A DNA stretch of 64,000 bases from an uncultured bacterium (lineage in GTDB: Bacteria > Cloacimonadota > Cloacimonadia > Cloacimonadales > Cloacimonadaceae), in assembly GCA_938009275.1 (NCBI GenBank), contig CALLHY010000073.1, forward strand, positions 10,464-74,463. Reading direction: 5' to 3'. The notes beneath the pieces were generated by a model, which saw only the letters and a list, made by a program, of their open reading frames with translations, was not told where the DNA came from and ran no database searches. The first letter of the stretch is position 1, and each line of letters begins with the position of its first letter. Below, piece after piece: positions 8,168-16,211 of this stretch. Both the position numbers and the translations under genes were made by a program.

Positions 8168-10093
8168 CTAACCTTGTTGAATCTTGTGTAGATGCTGATA
8201 GCGGGCACAGCTTTTCAGCAGTTCTTCATGCGAGCCCATTCCAACTATTCCGCCTTTTTCCAGCACTATTATCTTATCTGCTTTCAGCACAGTGGACAGG
8301 CGGTGTGCAATCATAATAACGGTGCGGTTTCTGGTTGCCTCGTCAATGGCGTCCTGCACCTTCTTTTCAGAATCTGTATCCAGGGCAGAGGTAGCTTCGT
8401 CAAATATCAGAATGGGCGGATCGGCAACCACTGCCCGGGCTATGCACAGGCGTTGACGTTGCCCGCCGGATAGGTCGGAAGCCTTGTTTGCTAAAACCTC
8501 ATCATAGGTATTGGGCAGTTCCTGAATGTATTCGTCGGCATTGGCAATTTTAGCTGCCTTCTTTACTTGCTCGTCAGAAACCTCGTGTTGGCTGCCATAG
8601 GCAATGTTTTCTCTTATGGACTTGGTAAAGAGGATGGAATCCTGTGTAACCACACCAAACAGGTTTCTAAGGTCATCCAGCTTTATATCCCGGATGTCGA
8701 TGCCGTCTATCTTGATGCTACCGTCCTTAACGTCATACATGCGGTTCATCAGATTGGCAATTGTGGTTTTCCCACCGCCGCTGGCACCAACAAAGGCGAG
8801 CTTACTGCCCTTTGGTATGCTAAAGCTGATGTTCTTCAGCACAGGCTTGCCGGGCTTGTAATGAAAGCTAACGTTATCGAAGGTTATGGCATCATCGAAG
8901 CTCTTTTTAGCCACCGCGTTGGGCTTGTCTTTAATCTCCGATTCCTGATTTAGCACCAAGGCAATGCGATCCAGTGATACCATGGCTTTCTTTATCTCAG
9001 TGTAGGTTTGAGTTAAAACCTTGAGTGGGTGCAGCATGGAAAACAGGGCAAAGAGGAAGGCAGTAAAATCACCCAACGAAAAGCCACTCCCGGGGTCTAT
9101 TATCATTTTGCCACCGATGATTATTACTATTATCCCCGTTACTGCGGTGTTCATCTCAGAAATGGGAGTATTTAAGGTGCCGTAGTTTTGAGACTTGCTC
9201 CAAAGATGGCAATGGCGATTGTTTATCTGGCGAAAGTTCTCGCTTTCCCTTTCTTCATGACGGAAGGCCTGTACAATCTTCATGCTGTTCAACACTTCTT
9301 CCACAGTGGAGAACAGGGTGCTAAGCTGCTCTTGAATCTTGCGCGAATACTTCTTTATCTTCTTGCCCAACAGGCTAATGGTTACCGAAAACACCGGCAG
9401 CACTACAATGCTGTAGATAAAAAGCTTGGAATTCAGCATATAGGCGATATTAGCAAATACTATTATAGTGGCCAGTTCGCGCAAGGCATTGAACATTGCA
9501 TTTATGAATTGTTCGCTAACTATCTCCACATCATTCACCATACGTACGATGGCATCGCCAACCCGGTTTTGTCCAAAGAAATCCAGAGATTGATGCAGAT
9601 AGCGATGGAACATATAGTTGCGCACATCGCGTATGGTGCGTCCACGCAACTGGGTAAATAGAATCCTGTGGATAAAGAAGAATAAGTTTTTGAGAAAGAT
9701 GGTGCTAAACACAAATACACAAAGGATATACAGCAGAGCTAATGAATTGGTGTGTAGCATCAGTTCCTGCATTTTTGTCCATAAGGGGCTGTAATCTGTA
9801 AATGCACTTATCCAGTTTGAAGATTCGGCTATATGAGTTTTAACGAGATTGAAAGCTGCTTCCAGGAAGGTGTCCCATCGTTGATATACGATGTCTGTCT
9901 TATTAGGATTGAAAACGTAATCAAACAACGGGATCACCAGCGTGATGCTGGCTCCACTAAAGAAAGCAAACAGCAGCATGGACACAAAACCCGAAAGCAT
10001 GTAGTGCCAATACCGCAACATCATCCGGTAGATCAGGAGCAGATTGCCCCATCGGTTGTGAGAGTTAGATTCATTAACCATAAGTTTATCCAT
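8168..10093 (-). CDS. MsbA-like ABC transporter (fused permease and ATPase)
   Basis: A ~641-residue half-transporter: an N-terminal six-helix ABC exporter domain (about residues 30-340), then an ATPase domain. The ATPase carries Walker A GASGGGKTT, the Q-loop region VTQDSILFTKSIRENI, signature LSGGQRQR, Walker B ILIFDEATSALD and the H-loop IAHRLST. Beside LPS glycosyltransferases the likely substrate is lipid A-core or another lipid-linked glycan, flipped across the inner membrane. The open frame continues upstream to 10249, but that part is a tRNA gene and its terminator. I therefore start at ATG 10093, with ATG 10081 the alternative. The 10093 start abuts the tRNA terminator's T-run and has no clear ribosome binding site, so the start is uncertain. 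Confidence 0.88.
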   Translation of the reverse strand: MDKLMVNESNSHNRWGNLLLIYRMMLRYWHYMLSGFVSMLLFAFFSGASITLVIPLFDYVFNPNKTDIVYQRWDTFLEAAFNLVKTHIAESSNWISAFTDYSPLWTKMQELMLHTNSLALLYILCVFVFSTIFLKNLFFFIHRILFTQLRGRTIRDVRNYMFHRYLHQSLDFFGQNRVGDAIVRMVNDVEIVSEQFINAMFNALRELATIIVFANIAYMLNSKLFIYSIVVLPVFSVTISLLGKKIKKYSRKIQEQLSTLFSTVEEVLNSMKIVQAFRHEERESENFRQINNRHCHLWSKSQNYGTLNTPISEMNTAVTGIIVIIIGGKMIIDPGSGFSLGDFTAFLFALFSMLHPLKVLTQTYTEIKKAMVSLDRIALVLNQESEIKDKPNAVAKKSFDDAITFDNVSFHYKPGKPVLKNISFSIPKGSKLAFVGASGGGKTTIANLMNRMYDVKDGSIKIDGIDIRDIKLDDLRNLFGVVTQDSILFTKSIRENIAYGSQHEVSDEQVKKAAKIANADEYIQELPNTYDEVLANKASDLSGGQRQRLCIARAVVADPPILIFDEATSALDTDSEKKVQDAIDEATRNRTVIMIAHRLSTVLKADKIIVLEKGGIVGMGSHEELLKSCARYQHLHKIQQG

Positions 10094-10117
10094 AAAAAAA
10101 AGCCAGCAGATGCTGGC
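10094..10117 (-). terminator. Rho-independent terminator of tRNA-Arg
   Basis: On the minus strand a 7-base-pair stem (GCCAGCA/TGCTGGC) is followed by eight Ts, starting 10 bases after the tRNA CCA end. Confidence 0.85.
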
Positions 10118-10127
10118 AAGAAAAATG

Positions 10128-10204
10128 TGGCACGCCCTAAGGGACTCGAACCCCAAACCTTCTGATCCGTAGTCAGATGCTCTATCCAATTGAGCTAAGG
10201 GCGC
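10128..10204 (-). tRNA. tRNA-Arg (anticodon ACG)
   Basis: On the minus strand GCGCCCTTAGCTC begins a full cloverleaf: seven-pair acceptor stem (GCGCCCT/AGGGCGT), D arm, anticodon stem TCTGA/TCAGA around loop CTACGGA, T arm with GGTTCGAGTCC-type loop, discriminator G and an encoded CCA (10128-10130). The ACG anticodon is normally deaminated to ICG and reads CGU, CGC and CGA. It is followed by its own terminator. Confidence 0.95.
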
Positions 10205-10316
10205 ACGCTTAAGGGTCACTCTCTGATATGCCCCTTTTTTGTCAATCAAAACTTACGGATGGCATCTCCTGAGACTAATTAGACATGATTGGGTATTCCT
10301 GATAGATGACCTCTAT

Positions 10317-10385
10317 CTTCCCTGCTGCTTCCTTGCTGCTATCCTGTATTCGACACAGGATAGCAGCAAGGAAGCAGCAGGGAAG
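10317..10385. repeat. Dispersed long palindrome, copy 2 (31-base arms)
   Basis: Arms 10317-10347 and 10355-10385 are perfectly complementary around a 7-base loop ATTCGAC. The left arm begins CTTCCCTGCTGCTTCCTTGC, the same core as the copies near 3.3 and 29.5 kb. It occupies the intergenic space between tRNA-Arg and the 10474 gene. Confidence 0.85.
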
Positions 10386-10473
10386 AATTAATCCAGGATT
10401 ACTTTTGTGCTTGACTTATTCGAGAATACATCCAGACTTGGGCAGTGGTAATAAAGCATTATAGGAGAAAAAG

Positions 10474-11127
10474 ATGATGAAGAAGTTAGGTTTTATCCTT
10501 GCAGTTGTGTATGCGCTTTGTTCATTGAGTGCTGTAGATGTAACTCTGCAGGATGGGAAAGTTTATTCCGGGCTTATAAACGATACTCAGAATGGCGTTT
10601 TAACTATAAAAGATGGTAAAGTGCTAATCCGCATCCCCGCAGAAGAGATTAAGCAAGTAAGTGATGGGCAGAAAGACATGACCAACGAGATTCTTCAGAA
10701 TGCCCTGTCTCCTTCCAAGCAGGATAGTCACTATCTAACCCGAGAAGACTATTTTATTGGCGAGACAGAATTGGGTTCACAGGAATGGATACGAGTAGGC
10801 GTGGCAAAAATGACCAAGCCCGCTTCGGCAGCTACCAACAATGAAGCAGAATTCCTAAGTGCTCAAACCGGCACATCAGTTTGGACAAAGCACTACTTCA
10901 AGACCAGAGTGGCTGCAAAAGAAGAACTGGCAGTTGGCACTATGGTTATCTGCCTGGATACAGCGGAGAATAACATCTACCGCGCTCCCAAGAACAATAA
11001 CGAAGCGCGCACAGCAATATGGTGGGCTTCACGCATTACCGATAATTCAGAGATTTTCAAGGGTTACGTAATAGTTGGCGGAAACTACAAAGTTGCTTTA
11101 GACGCTGTTCGGATAGTAGTTAACTGA
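10474..11127 (+). CDS. Secreted protein of unknown function
   Basis: A 217-residue protein with a clear signal peptide (MMKKLGFILAVVYALCSLSA). A small beta-rich N-terminal part (LQDGKVYSGLINDTQNGVLTIKDG) resembles the short beta repeats of exported proteins in this group. The remainder (TELGSQEWIRVGVAKMTKPA; TRVAAKEELAVGTMVICLD) matches no family I recognise. AGGAG six bases before the ATG is a good ribosome binding site, and a TTGACT hexamer lies at 10411-10416. It faces the minus-strand pseudokinase gene tail to tail with only 24 bases between stops. Probably periplasmic or outer-membrane associated; no function assigned. Confidence 0.75.
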   Translation: MMKKLGFILAVVYALCSLSAVDVTLQDGKVYSGLINDTQNGVLTIKDGKVLIRIPAEEIKQVSDGQKDMTNEILQNALSPSKQDSHYLTREDYFIGETELGSQEWIRVGVAKMTKPASAATNNEAEFLSAQTGTSVWTKHYFKTRVAAKEELAVGTMVICLDTAENNIYRAPKNNNEARTAIWWASRITDNSEIFKGYVIVGGNYKVALDAVRIVVN

Positions 11128-11151
11128 CAATCCCATAATCTGCCACTTTGT

Positions 11152-13413
11152 TTACATGGTGCTAACGCTGCGCACAACCCTGAACCCGATAAATGGACTT
11201 TTGGTGAAGGGTTTTGCATAGTCGCGGTTGCTAACCCGCATCTCAGAGGGAGCATGGTACCAGGAACCACCGCGGATAACCTTGTCTGTGCCGTTTTCCG
11301 GGCCTTTGTATAAGTCCCCAACCTTATATGAATATGGTGCATACCAGTTCCATACCCATTCATAAAGGTTCCCGCTGAGGTCGTATAACCCGAGTTTATT
11401 GGCATCCTTCTTACCGCCGGGATGGCTTTTAGCATTGCTGTTACCGCTGTGCCAGCCAATATCGTCGGGCTGGTTGGAGCCGCTATAGACAAAGAAATCA
11501 CGCTGTTTAGCTGCTTTGGCGGCAAATTCCCATTCTGCCTCGGTGGGTAGTCGATAGCCATCGGCATCAAAATTGCAGATAACTTCAGTATCCTGGTAGT
11601 CATAACAGGGACGGTATCCGTCTTTGATGCTCTTTTCGTTGCAAAACTCTATAACATCATAGAAGCTAACATTCTCTACTGGATAGTTCTTGTCTTCGTT
11701 TTGAGAGGGATTACTGGGGAATATCATTAGCCATTCGGCCTGTGTAATCTCATGGCTGCTAATGTAAAATGGTGCGAGTTTGATGGTTAGTAGCGGGAAT
11801 TCATCATCATCGGCATCAGAGGCAATGCTGCCCATCACCAAAGTATCAGCAGGAACTAACACCATGTTAATCGGAGTATTGGCATTGGCCGGAATGTTTT
11901 CTACTATTGCCACATCCAGACTATCCTCTTTGAGATTGAATTTTGGCCGGTTTGCAAACACAAAGTACTTGAATACGATAAATACAAGCACTACCAGTGA
12001 AAGCCAAAGCAACACTTTAAATGTTTTCATCAAGCTCCCATTATCCAGAGTATCCTGTTTTGGCGTGGTGCGATAGGGGGTGGGGCTATACATCGGACGG
12101 GTTTGGTTTGGTTTGGGGGGAATGGGTTTGGGAGCGGGTGGTGGCAATTCCTCTTTTATGGGGCTTATTGGTTCGGGATCACTTTGGGTGGGTAAGGATA
12201 TCTCGCTATCACTTGCCGGCATGGTGTCCGAAAGATATGCCATCACCAGTGATGCCTCTGGCTCGTCTATTATCTGTTCAGTAATAGCCTGCCTTGGCTC
12301 GGGCTTGTCAATCAGTTCGGAAAATGGCAATACTGGTTCAGTTAACTCAAGCGCCGGTTCAGGAATCTCAGGTTCAGTGCAAACTGTGCTTTTGGGAACA
12401 GCTTCAATTTCAGGTTCTGGCACAGGCTCGGATACTGGTATGCTATCCGGTATCACTTCAAGCTCTGGGACATCGACTATTGGGAACGTTTCGGTAATTG
12501 ACTCTGGCTCTGGAACCTCAGCTATAGCTTTTGCTTCTGCAAGCGGCTCTGCGGCTGGCTTTTCATCAATAATCTCTGAGGCAGCTTGGGCGGAGCCTTC
12601 TTGTTCAAATATATCCAGCAGCTCTTTGGCTGAGCCTATACGCTGGTGTGGATCAAGTTTTAAGCAGCTTAGGATGGCAGTGTAAAGCCAGTCTGGCATA
12701 CTTACATTTAGTATTTCTGGCATTATTACTGCCCGGCAGAGGCTTTGCTTCTTTTGCTGCACCGAGCCCAGACTATAATCAATTCTCCAGGGCATCAGCT
12801 TGCAATAGCACAAATAGATCATCACGGCAAATGAATACAGGTCTGAGGCCGCCAGGCCAATCCCTGCCTGAAAAAGCTCTGGTGCAACAAAGAGGATGGG
12901 GTGATAGGCATAGTCCTCTTGCTCGCCATACATCCAGGCAGACTTGTCTTTGCCAAAGCCAATTATCTTCAAACGTTGATCGGGGCAAACAATTATATTA
13001 TGAGGATTTAAGTTCAGGTGAACCAAGCCCATGTTGTGAGCATAGTCCAAAGCCTCCAGCAAATCTTTTGCCCAGTTCAATACAATTGTATGGCTTATCT
13101 TGTCTCGCTCCAGAGTGAGATAGCGCGCCAATGGCATGCCAGTAATATACTCTCCAATGAAGTAAGCTCCGCTGCCTTCGTTAACGCACTCGTAGCCCTC
13201 TCTGATGTTAGGGTGGCTAAGTTTTGTGCAAGCCTCTGCTTCAGAAATAAGCGTAGCAATTAGGTCTGCGTCTTTAACGCGCATCGGATCAGGAGTTTTT
13301 ATCAAAACTTCTTTGCCACCATCCGTCTTGGTGGCGCGATAGATGCTGAATCTGCGTGAACGATGAACGCTTTCTTGCACCTGATAGCTGTTTAATGGCG
13401 GGTTGCTACTCAT
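11152..13413 (-). CDS. Membrane-anchored pseudokinase fused to a formylglycine-enzyme (SUMF1) domain
   Basis: A 753-residue protein. Residues ~9-270 are a Hanks-type kinase fold. The ATP-anchoring Lys39 is kept, but the catalytic loop reads H132-L-N-L-N-P-H-N139, so the HRD aspartate and the following lysine are both Asn. DFG is GFG (residues 152-154), and the glycine-rich loop lacks its GxGxxG pattern. It should therefore be inactive as a kinase. Residues ~280-460 are a Pro/Glu/Ser-rich linker. A membrane helix (LLWLSLVVLVFIVFKYFVFA, ~470-490) follows, then a FGE-sulfatase/SUMF1-like domain (LVPADTLVMGS, NYPVENVSFYDVIEFC, YRLPTEAEWEFAAKA, VIRGGSWYHAPSEMR, IGFRVVR). Its ATG overlaps the hutI stop by four bases. 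Probably a sensor or scaffold; the ligand is unknown. Confidence 0.88.
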   Translation of the reverse strand: MSSNPPLNSYQVQESVHRSRRFSIYRATKTDGGKEVLIKTPDPMRVKDADLIATLISEAEACTKLSHPNIREGYECVNEGSGAYFIGEYITGMPLARYLTLERDKISHTIVLNWAKDLLEALDYAHNMGLVHLNLNPHNIIVCPDQRLKIIGFGKDKSAWMYGEQEDYAYHPILFVAPELFQAGIGLAASDLYSFAVMIYLCYCKLMPWRIDYSLGSVQQKKQSLCRAVIMPEILNVSMPDWLYTAILSCLKLDPHQRIGSAKELLDIFEQEGSAQAASEIIDEKPAAEPLAEAKAIAEVPEPESITETFPIVDVPELEVIPDSIPVSEPVPEPEIEAVPKSTVCTEPEIPEPALELTEPVLPFSELIDKPEPRQAITEQIIDEPEASLVMAYLSDTMPASDSEISLPTQSDPEPISPIKEELPPPAPKPIPPKPNQTRPMYSPTPYRTTPKQDTLDNGSLMKTFKVLLWLSLVVLVFIVFKYFVFANRPKFNLKEDSLDVAIVENIPANANTPINMVLVPADTLVMGSIASDADDDEFPLLTIKLAPFYISSHEITQAEWLMIFPSNPSQNEDKNYPVENVSFYDVIEFCNEKSIKDGYRPCYDYQDTEVICNFDADGYRLPTEAEWEFAAKAAKQRDFFVYSGSNQPDDIGWHSGNSNAKSHPGGKKDANKLGLYDLSGNLYEWVWNWYAPYSYKVGDLYKGPENGTDKVIRGGSWYHAPSEMRVSNRDYAKPFTKSPFIGFRVVRSVSTM

Positions 13414-14669
13414 GAGTTCTTTGCGGAAAAGATGGTTTTGCCTTTCTTAATCACACGTATCAGGGGAGATGATCCAAAGTGGTAGGGGATAAAGTTCAGG
13501 CTGGGGATGTCCCACAAGCATAAATCAGCATACTTGCCAGGTGCTAAGCTACCAATGCTCTCATGTCGGGAAACTGCTTTAGCTGCGTTAATGGTTGCGG
13601 CAAGCAAGGCTTCCTCTGGGCTCATGCCCATCTGTAAACAAGCCAGAGTCATTGTGAAAGGCATGGAATCACAGTTGCAACTCCCGGGATTATAGTCTGT
13701 GGCAATTGCTACCGGTAAGCCCATGTCCAGCATATACCTTGCTCGAGCATAATGTTTGCTGCGAAGCGAGAAAAGGGTAGCAGGCAGAAGTACGGGGATT
13801 ACTCCAGCATCCTTCATGGCAGCTATGCCTTTGTCGCTGGCGGCACCCAGGTGGTCGGCAGATACGCAGCCAATCTCCGCGCTCAACTCTGCACCCCCGA
13901 TGGGGTCTATTTCATCGGCGTGCATCTTTAGCTTCAAGCCGTGCCCCTTGGCGCAGGAGAGTATCTGTTCCGATTCTTTTATGCTAAATACGTGAGCTTC
14001 GGTAAATATGTCGCAATACTCGGCTATGCCTTGCTCGGCAACTGCGGGGATCATTTCCTGGCAGAGTATGTTTATATACTTGGCATGATCGTCTTTATAT
14101 TCGGCAGGATACTCGTGAGCACCCATAAAAGTGGGGACAATGTCTATCGGTAGTTCGTCATTCAACCGCTTAATAACCCGTAGTTGTTTCAGCTCGCTGT
14201 TGGTATCCAGTCCATAACCGCTCTTAGCCTCCAAAGTCGTAGTCCCTAAGCTAATCATCTTCTCTATGCGTCTGGCAGCCAGTTCGAAAAGCAGGTCTTC
14301 AGATGCATCGCGAGTGCTGGCTATCGTGGAGCGGATACCCCCACCGCTCTGGGCAATTTCCACATAGCTCTTCCCAGCAATGCGCATGGCAAATTCATCT
14401 TCTCGTGTGGCAACAAATACCGGATGGCTGTGGCTATCTACAAAGCCGGGCAACACTACTTTCCTGTCTGCATCCAGAATCTCATCGGGTCGATATTGGC
14501 TCACTATGTCTGATTCGTTGCCTATAGCAAGGATAACGCCGTCTTTAATGGCAATGGCTGCGTTGATAGTGGTTGTTATCAACTCACTTGAATGCTTGGT
14601 TTCGTTACCAGTGGCTTCTGTTGGGCTAATTATCTTACTGATGTTCAGTATTACTAAATCTGCCTTCAT
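13410..14669 (-). CDS. hutI: Imidazolonepropionase
   Basis: A 419-residue amidohydrolase-superfamily enzyme that hydrolyses 4-imidazolone-5-propanoate to N-formimino-L-glutamate, the third step of histidine degradation in the cytoplasm. Diagnostic stretches are PGFVDSHSHPVFVATREDEF (metal-binding His pair), QSGGGIRSTIASTRDA, TTLEAKSGYGLD, MGAHEYPAEY, KMHADEID, and ATDYNPGSCNC with the metal-site Asp. Length matches the family. AGGAG about 10 bases before the ATG supports the start. No hutH, hutU or formiminotransferase gene is in the window, so the pathway must be completed elsewhere. It is coupled to the downstream pseudokinase gene. Confidence 0.95.
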   Translation of the reverse strand: MKADLVILNISKIISPTEATGNETKHSSELITTTINAAIAIKDGVILAIGNESDIVSQYRPDEILDADRKVVLPGFVDSHSHPVFVATREDEFAMRIAGKSYVEIAQSGGGIRSTIASTRDASEDLLFELAARRIEKMISLGTTTLEAKSGYGLDTNSELKQLRVIKRLNDELPIDIVPTFMGAHEYPAEYKDDHAKYINILCQEMIPAVAEQGIAEYCDIFTEAHVFSIKESEQILSCAKGHGLKLKMHADEIDPIGGAELSAEIGCVSADHLGAASDKGIAAMKDAGVIPVLLPATLFSLRSKHYARARYMLDMGLPVAIATDYNPGSCNCDSMPFTMTLACLQMGMSPEEALLAATINAAKAVSRHESIGSLAPGKYADLCLWDIPSLNFIPYHFGSSPLIRVIKKGKTIFSAKNS

Positions 14670-14745
14670 CTATAACACTCCTAATGCACTTAGAGCTGCA
14701 TTGTCCGAAATCAGCATTTATTCGTCAAGCCTTTTTTGCCTGGCC

Positions 14746-14780
14746 AAAAAAAAGCATCCACAGCATTAAGCCATGGATGC
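14746..14780 (-). terminator. Rho-independent terminator after the DUF1292 gene
   Basis: On the minus strand GCATCCA (14780-14774) pairs with TGGATGC (14760-14754), and eight Ts follow. It separates the DUF1292 gene from hutI, so hutI needs its own promoter in 14670-14745. Confidence 0.85.
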
Positions 14781-14802
14781 AATTATGTTTCGGGTCTCTG
14801 CT

Positions 14803-15156
14803 TTACTTATCTTCTGGGATTATATCAAGATTGTCCAGGTCTTCTGAGAATATCTCATCGAACTTATCGGCAACGGCGTTGTATTCGTCGTCATCTTCGA
14901 TGATGCTAAGCTCTACCTGATCTCCCACTTCCTCAAAGCGGAGGATATCGTACTCCACAGAATCAAGCTCGGATAAGGCAACATAGTGTTTGCCATCATG
15001 CTCAATGAGGTTCAGGATGTTAAATTCCTTCTGGGTTCCATCTTCCATATCCAAGGTTATGACGTTAGACTCGCAGTTGCAATCTTCATCGCCGCAGTCA
15101 CAATCATGATCGTGGTGTTCACCACAGTCGCAAGCTTGTTTTTCTTTATCTGTCAT
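14803..15156 (-). CDS. DUF1292 family protein with metal-binding-like N-terminus
   Basis: A 117-residue acidic protein. Residues 32-90 (ITLDMEDGTQKEFNILNLIE, HDGKHYVALSELDS) match the DUF1292 pattern of small cytoplasmic proteins of unknown function in Firmicutes and other bacteria. Before it lies a Cys/His/Asp-rich stretch (CDCGEHHDHDCDCGDEDCNC) that could bind zinc or another soft metal and is not part of the usual domain. AGGAG seven bases before the ATG supports the start, and the gene has its own intrinsic terminator, so it is monocistronic. Function unknown. Confidence 0.85.
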   Translation of the reverse strand: MTDKEKQACDCGEHHDHDCDCGDEDCNCESNVITLDMEDGTQKEFNILNLIEHDGKHYVALSELDSVEYDILRFEEVGDQVELSIIEDDDEYNAVADKFDEIFSEDLDNLDIIPEDK

Positions 15157-15248
15157 GTTAAGCTCCTAAATGTTTTGTTACCATGATTTATCCATGGGGG
15201 TTTCTGGCAAGCTAATTCTTTGCGATAGTACTAACTGAGCTTTTGGCA

Positions 15249-16043
15249 TTACAGAAACCTGGCCAGAGAAAACAAGTCTTTCACATCCTGAGCCAAACCA
15301 TAGAGACCAAACACCAGTCCGATGATTACCGAGCCATACTCCCACATAGCTAGCTGATCCTCTGCTCTATTCAATTTGCGATTGGCGTGGTTGATGTATC
15401 GTTGAACTGTGTATAGAATTACCACTGTGCAGATGAAGTCGAACAAGCCAGAGATAATGCCAGATAGATAAGCCCCAATTCCAAAGGGGCGGAAGATATA
15501 CACAAGAAATCCAGAATACCAGACTAAAGTGAGGATCAAGGCGTTCCAATTTGCTTTTGCAACACTGTTTAGCTGCTTATCAAGCTCAATAGCCCTAAAC
15601 ACGAAATAGGGCATAAAAATCCAGGTGATAATGGACAGACTAAAGAGACCGCGTCGATCTTTTCTATTTTGCAACATGTAGCTTATCTGCCGGATGAACC
15701 AGCATATCTCATAAAAACCAAATGATAACACGAGGTACAGCAGCAGCCTTTTTACCGGAAGATTGTAAAACACTGGTCTCGAATCTGCTTCGGGAACGGA
15801 GTTTGCGTTGAGCGATTGGGCAAAACCTCTTGCTGCCACATCGTTAAATATTGGCTTATCAGCAGGCTTGTGGATCAGTTCCATAATGGACGGAACATCT
15901 TTTATCTTTACCCAAACCTTGTCTTTGTCCGAGATGATGTAGCTATCCATGTCCAAGTAGTTTCGCAATACAGCATCAACTATCTTAGCTGTACTTACAG
16001 GGCCATAGTCTTTACCCTTAATGCTATAATACCAATGAGCCAT
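15249..16043 (-). CDS. GYF-domain membrane protein (GYF_2 plus multi-helix domain)
   Basis: A 264-residue protein. Residues 1-50 (HWYYSIKGKDYGPVSTAKIV, VWVKIKDVP) form a GYF_2-type domain, a small peptide-recognition fold common at the N-terminus of bacterial membrane proteins. After a ~40-residue linker come four or so hydrophobic helices (LLLYLVLSFGFYEICWFI, SLSIITWIFMPYFVF, ALILTLVWYSGFLVYIF, FICTVVILYTVQRY), resembling the DUF4234 family. It stands alone and diverges from the butyrate kinase gene. The function is not known; the GYF domain suggests binding of a proline-containing partner. Confidence 0.75.
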   Translation of the reverse strand: MAHWYYSIKGKDYGPVSTAKIVDAVLRNYLDMDSYIISDKDKVWVKIKDVPSIMELIHKPADKPIFNDVAARGFAQSLNANSVPEADSRPVFYNLPVKRLLLYLVLSFGFYEICWFIRQISYMLQNRKDRRGLFSLSIITWIFMPYFVFRAIELDKQLNSVAKANWNALILTLVWYSGFLVYIFRPFGIGAYLSGIISGLFDFICTVVILYTVQRYINHANRKLNRAEDQLAMWEYGSVIIGLVFGLYGLAQDVKDLFSLARFL

Positions 16044-16211
16044 AGGCCGTCCCTTGCTTACTTAAAATCACATAAACGCAATCATGGGCTATCGGCACTT
16101 TGTGTCAATTATCTTTTATCCGGGTCAGCACATCGGCGGTAAAAGTTATTGACAGTTTAAGCCGATTTTTTGAGCCTGACAAAAAACAAAAAACACTCTT
16201 CTGGAGGAGAA

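Noticed and set aside
10094..10249. N-terminal extension of the MsbA-like frame
   Set aside because: The extra codons are the antisense-free tRNA-Arg gene and its terminator, so they are read as tRNA rather than protein.
12080..12685. Plus-strand 201-codon frame rich in Ser and Gly
   Set aside because: It is the shadow of the Pro/Glu-rich linker of the minus-strand pseudokinase gene.
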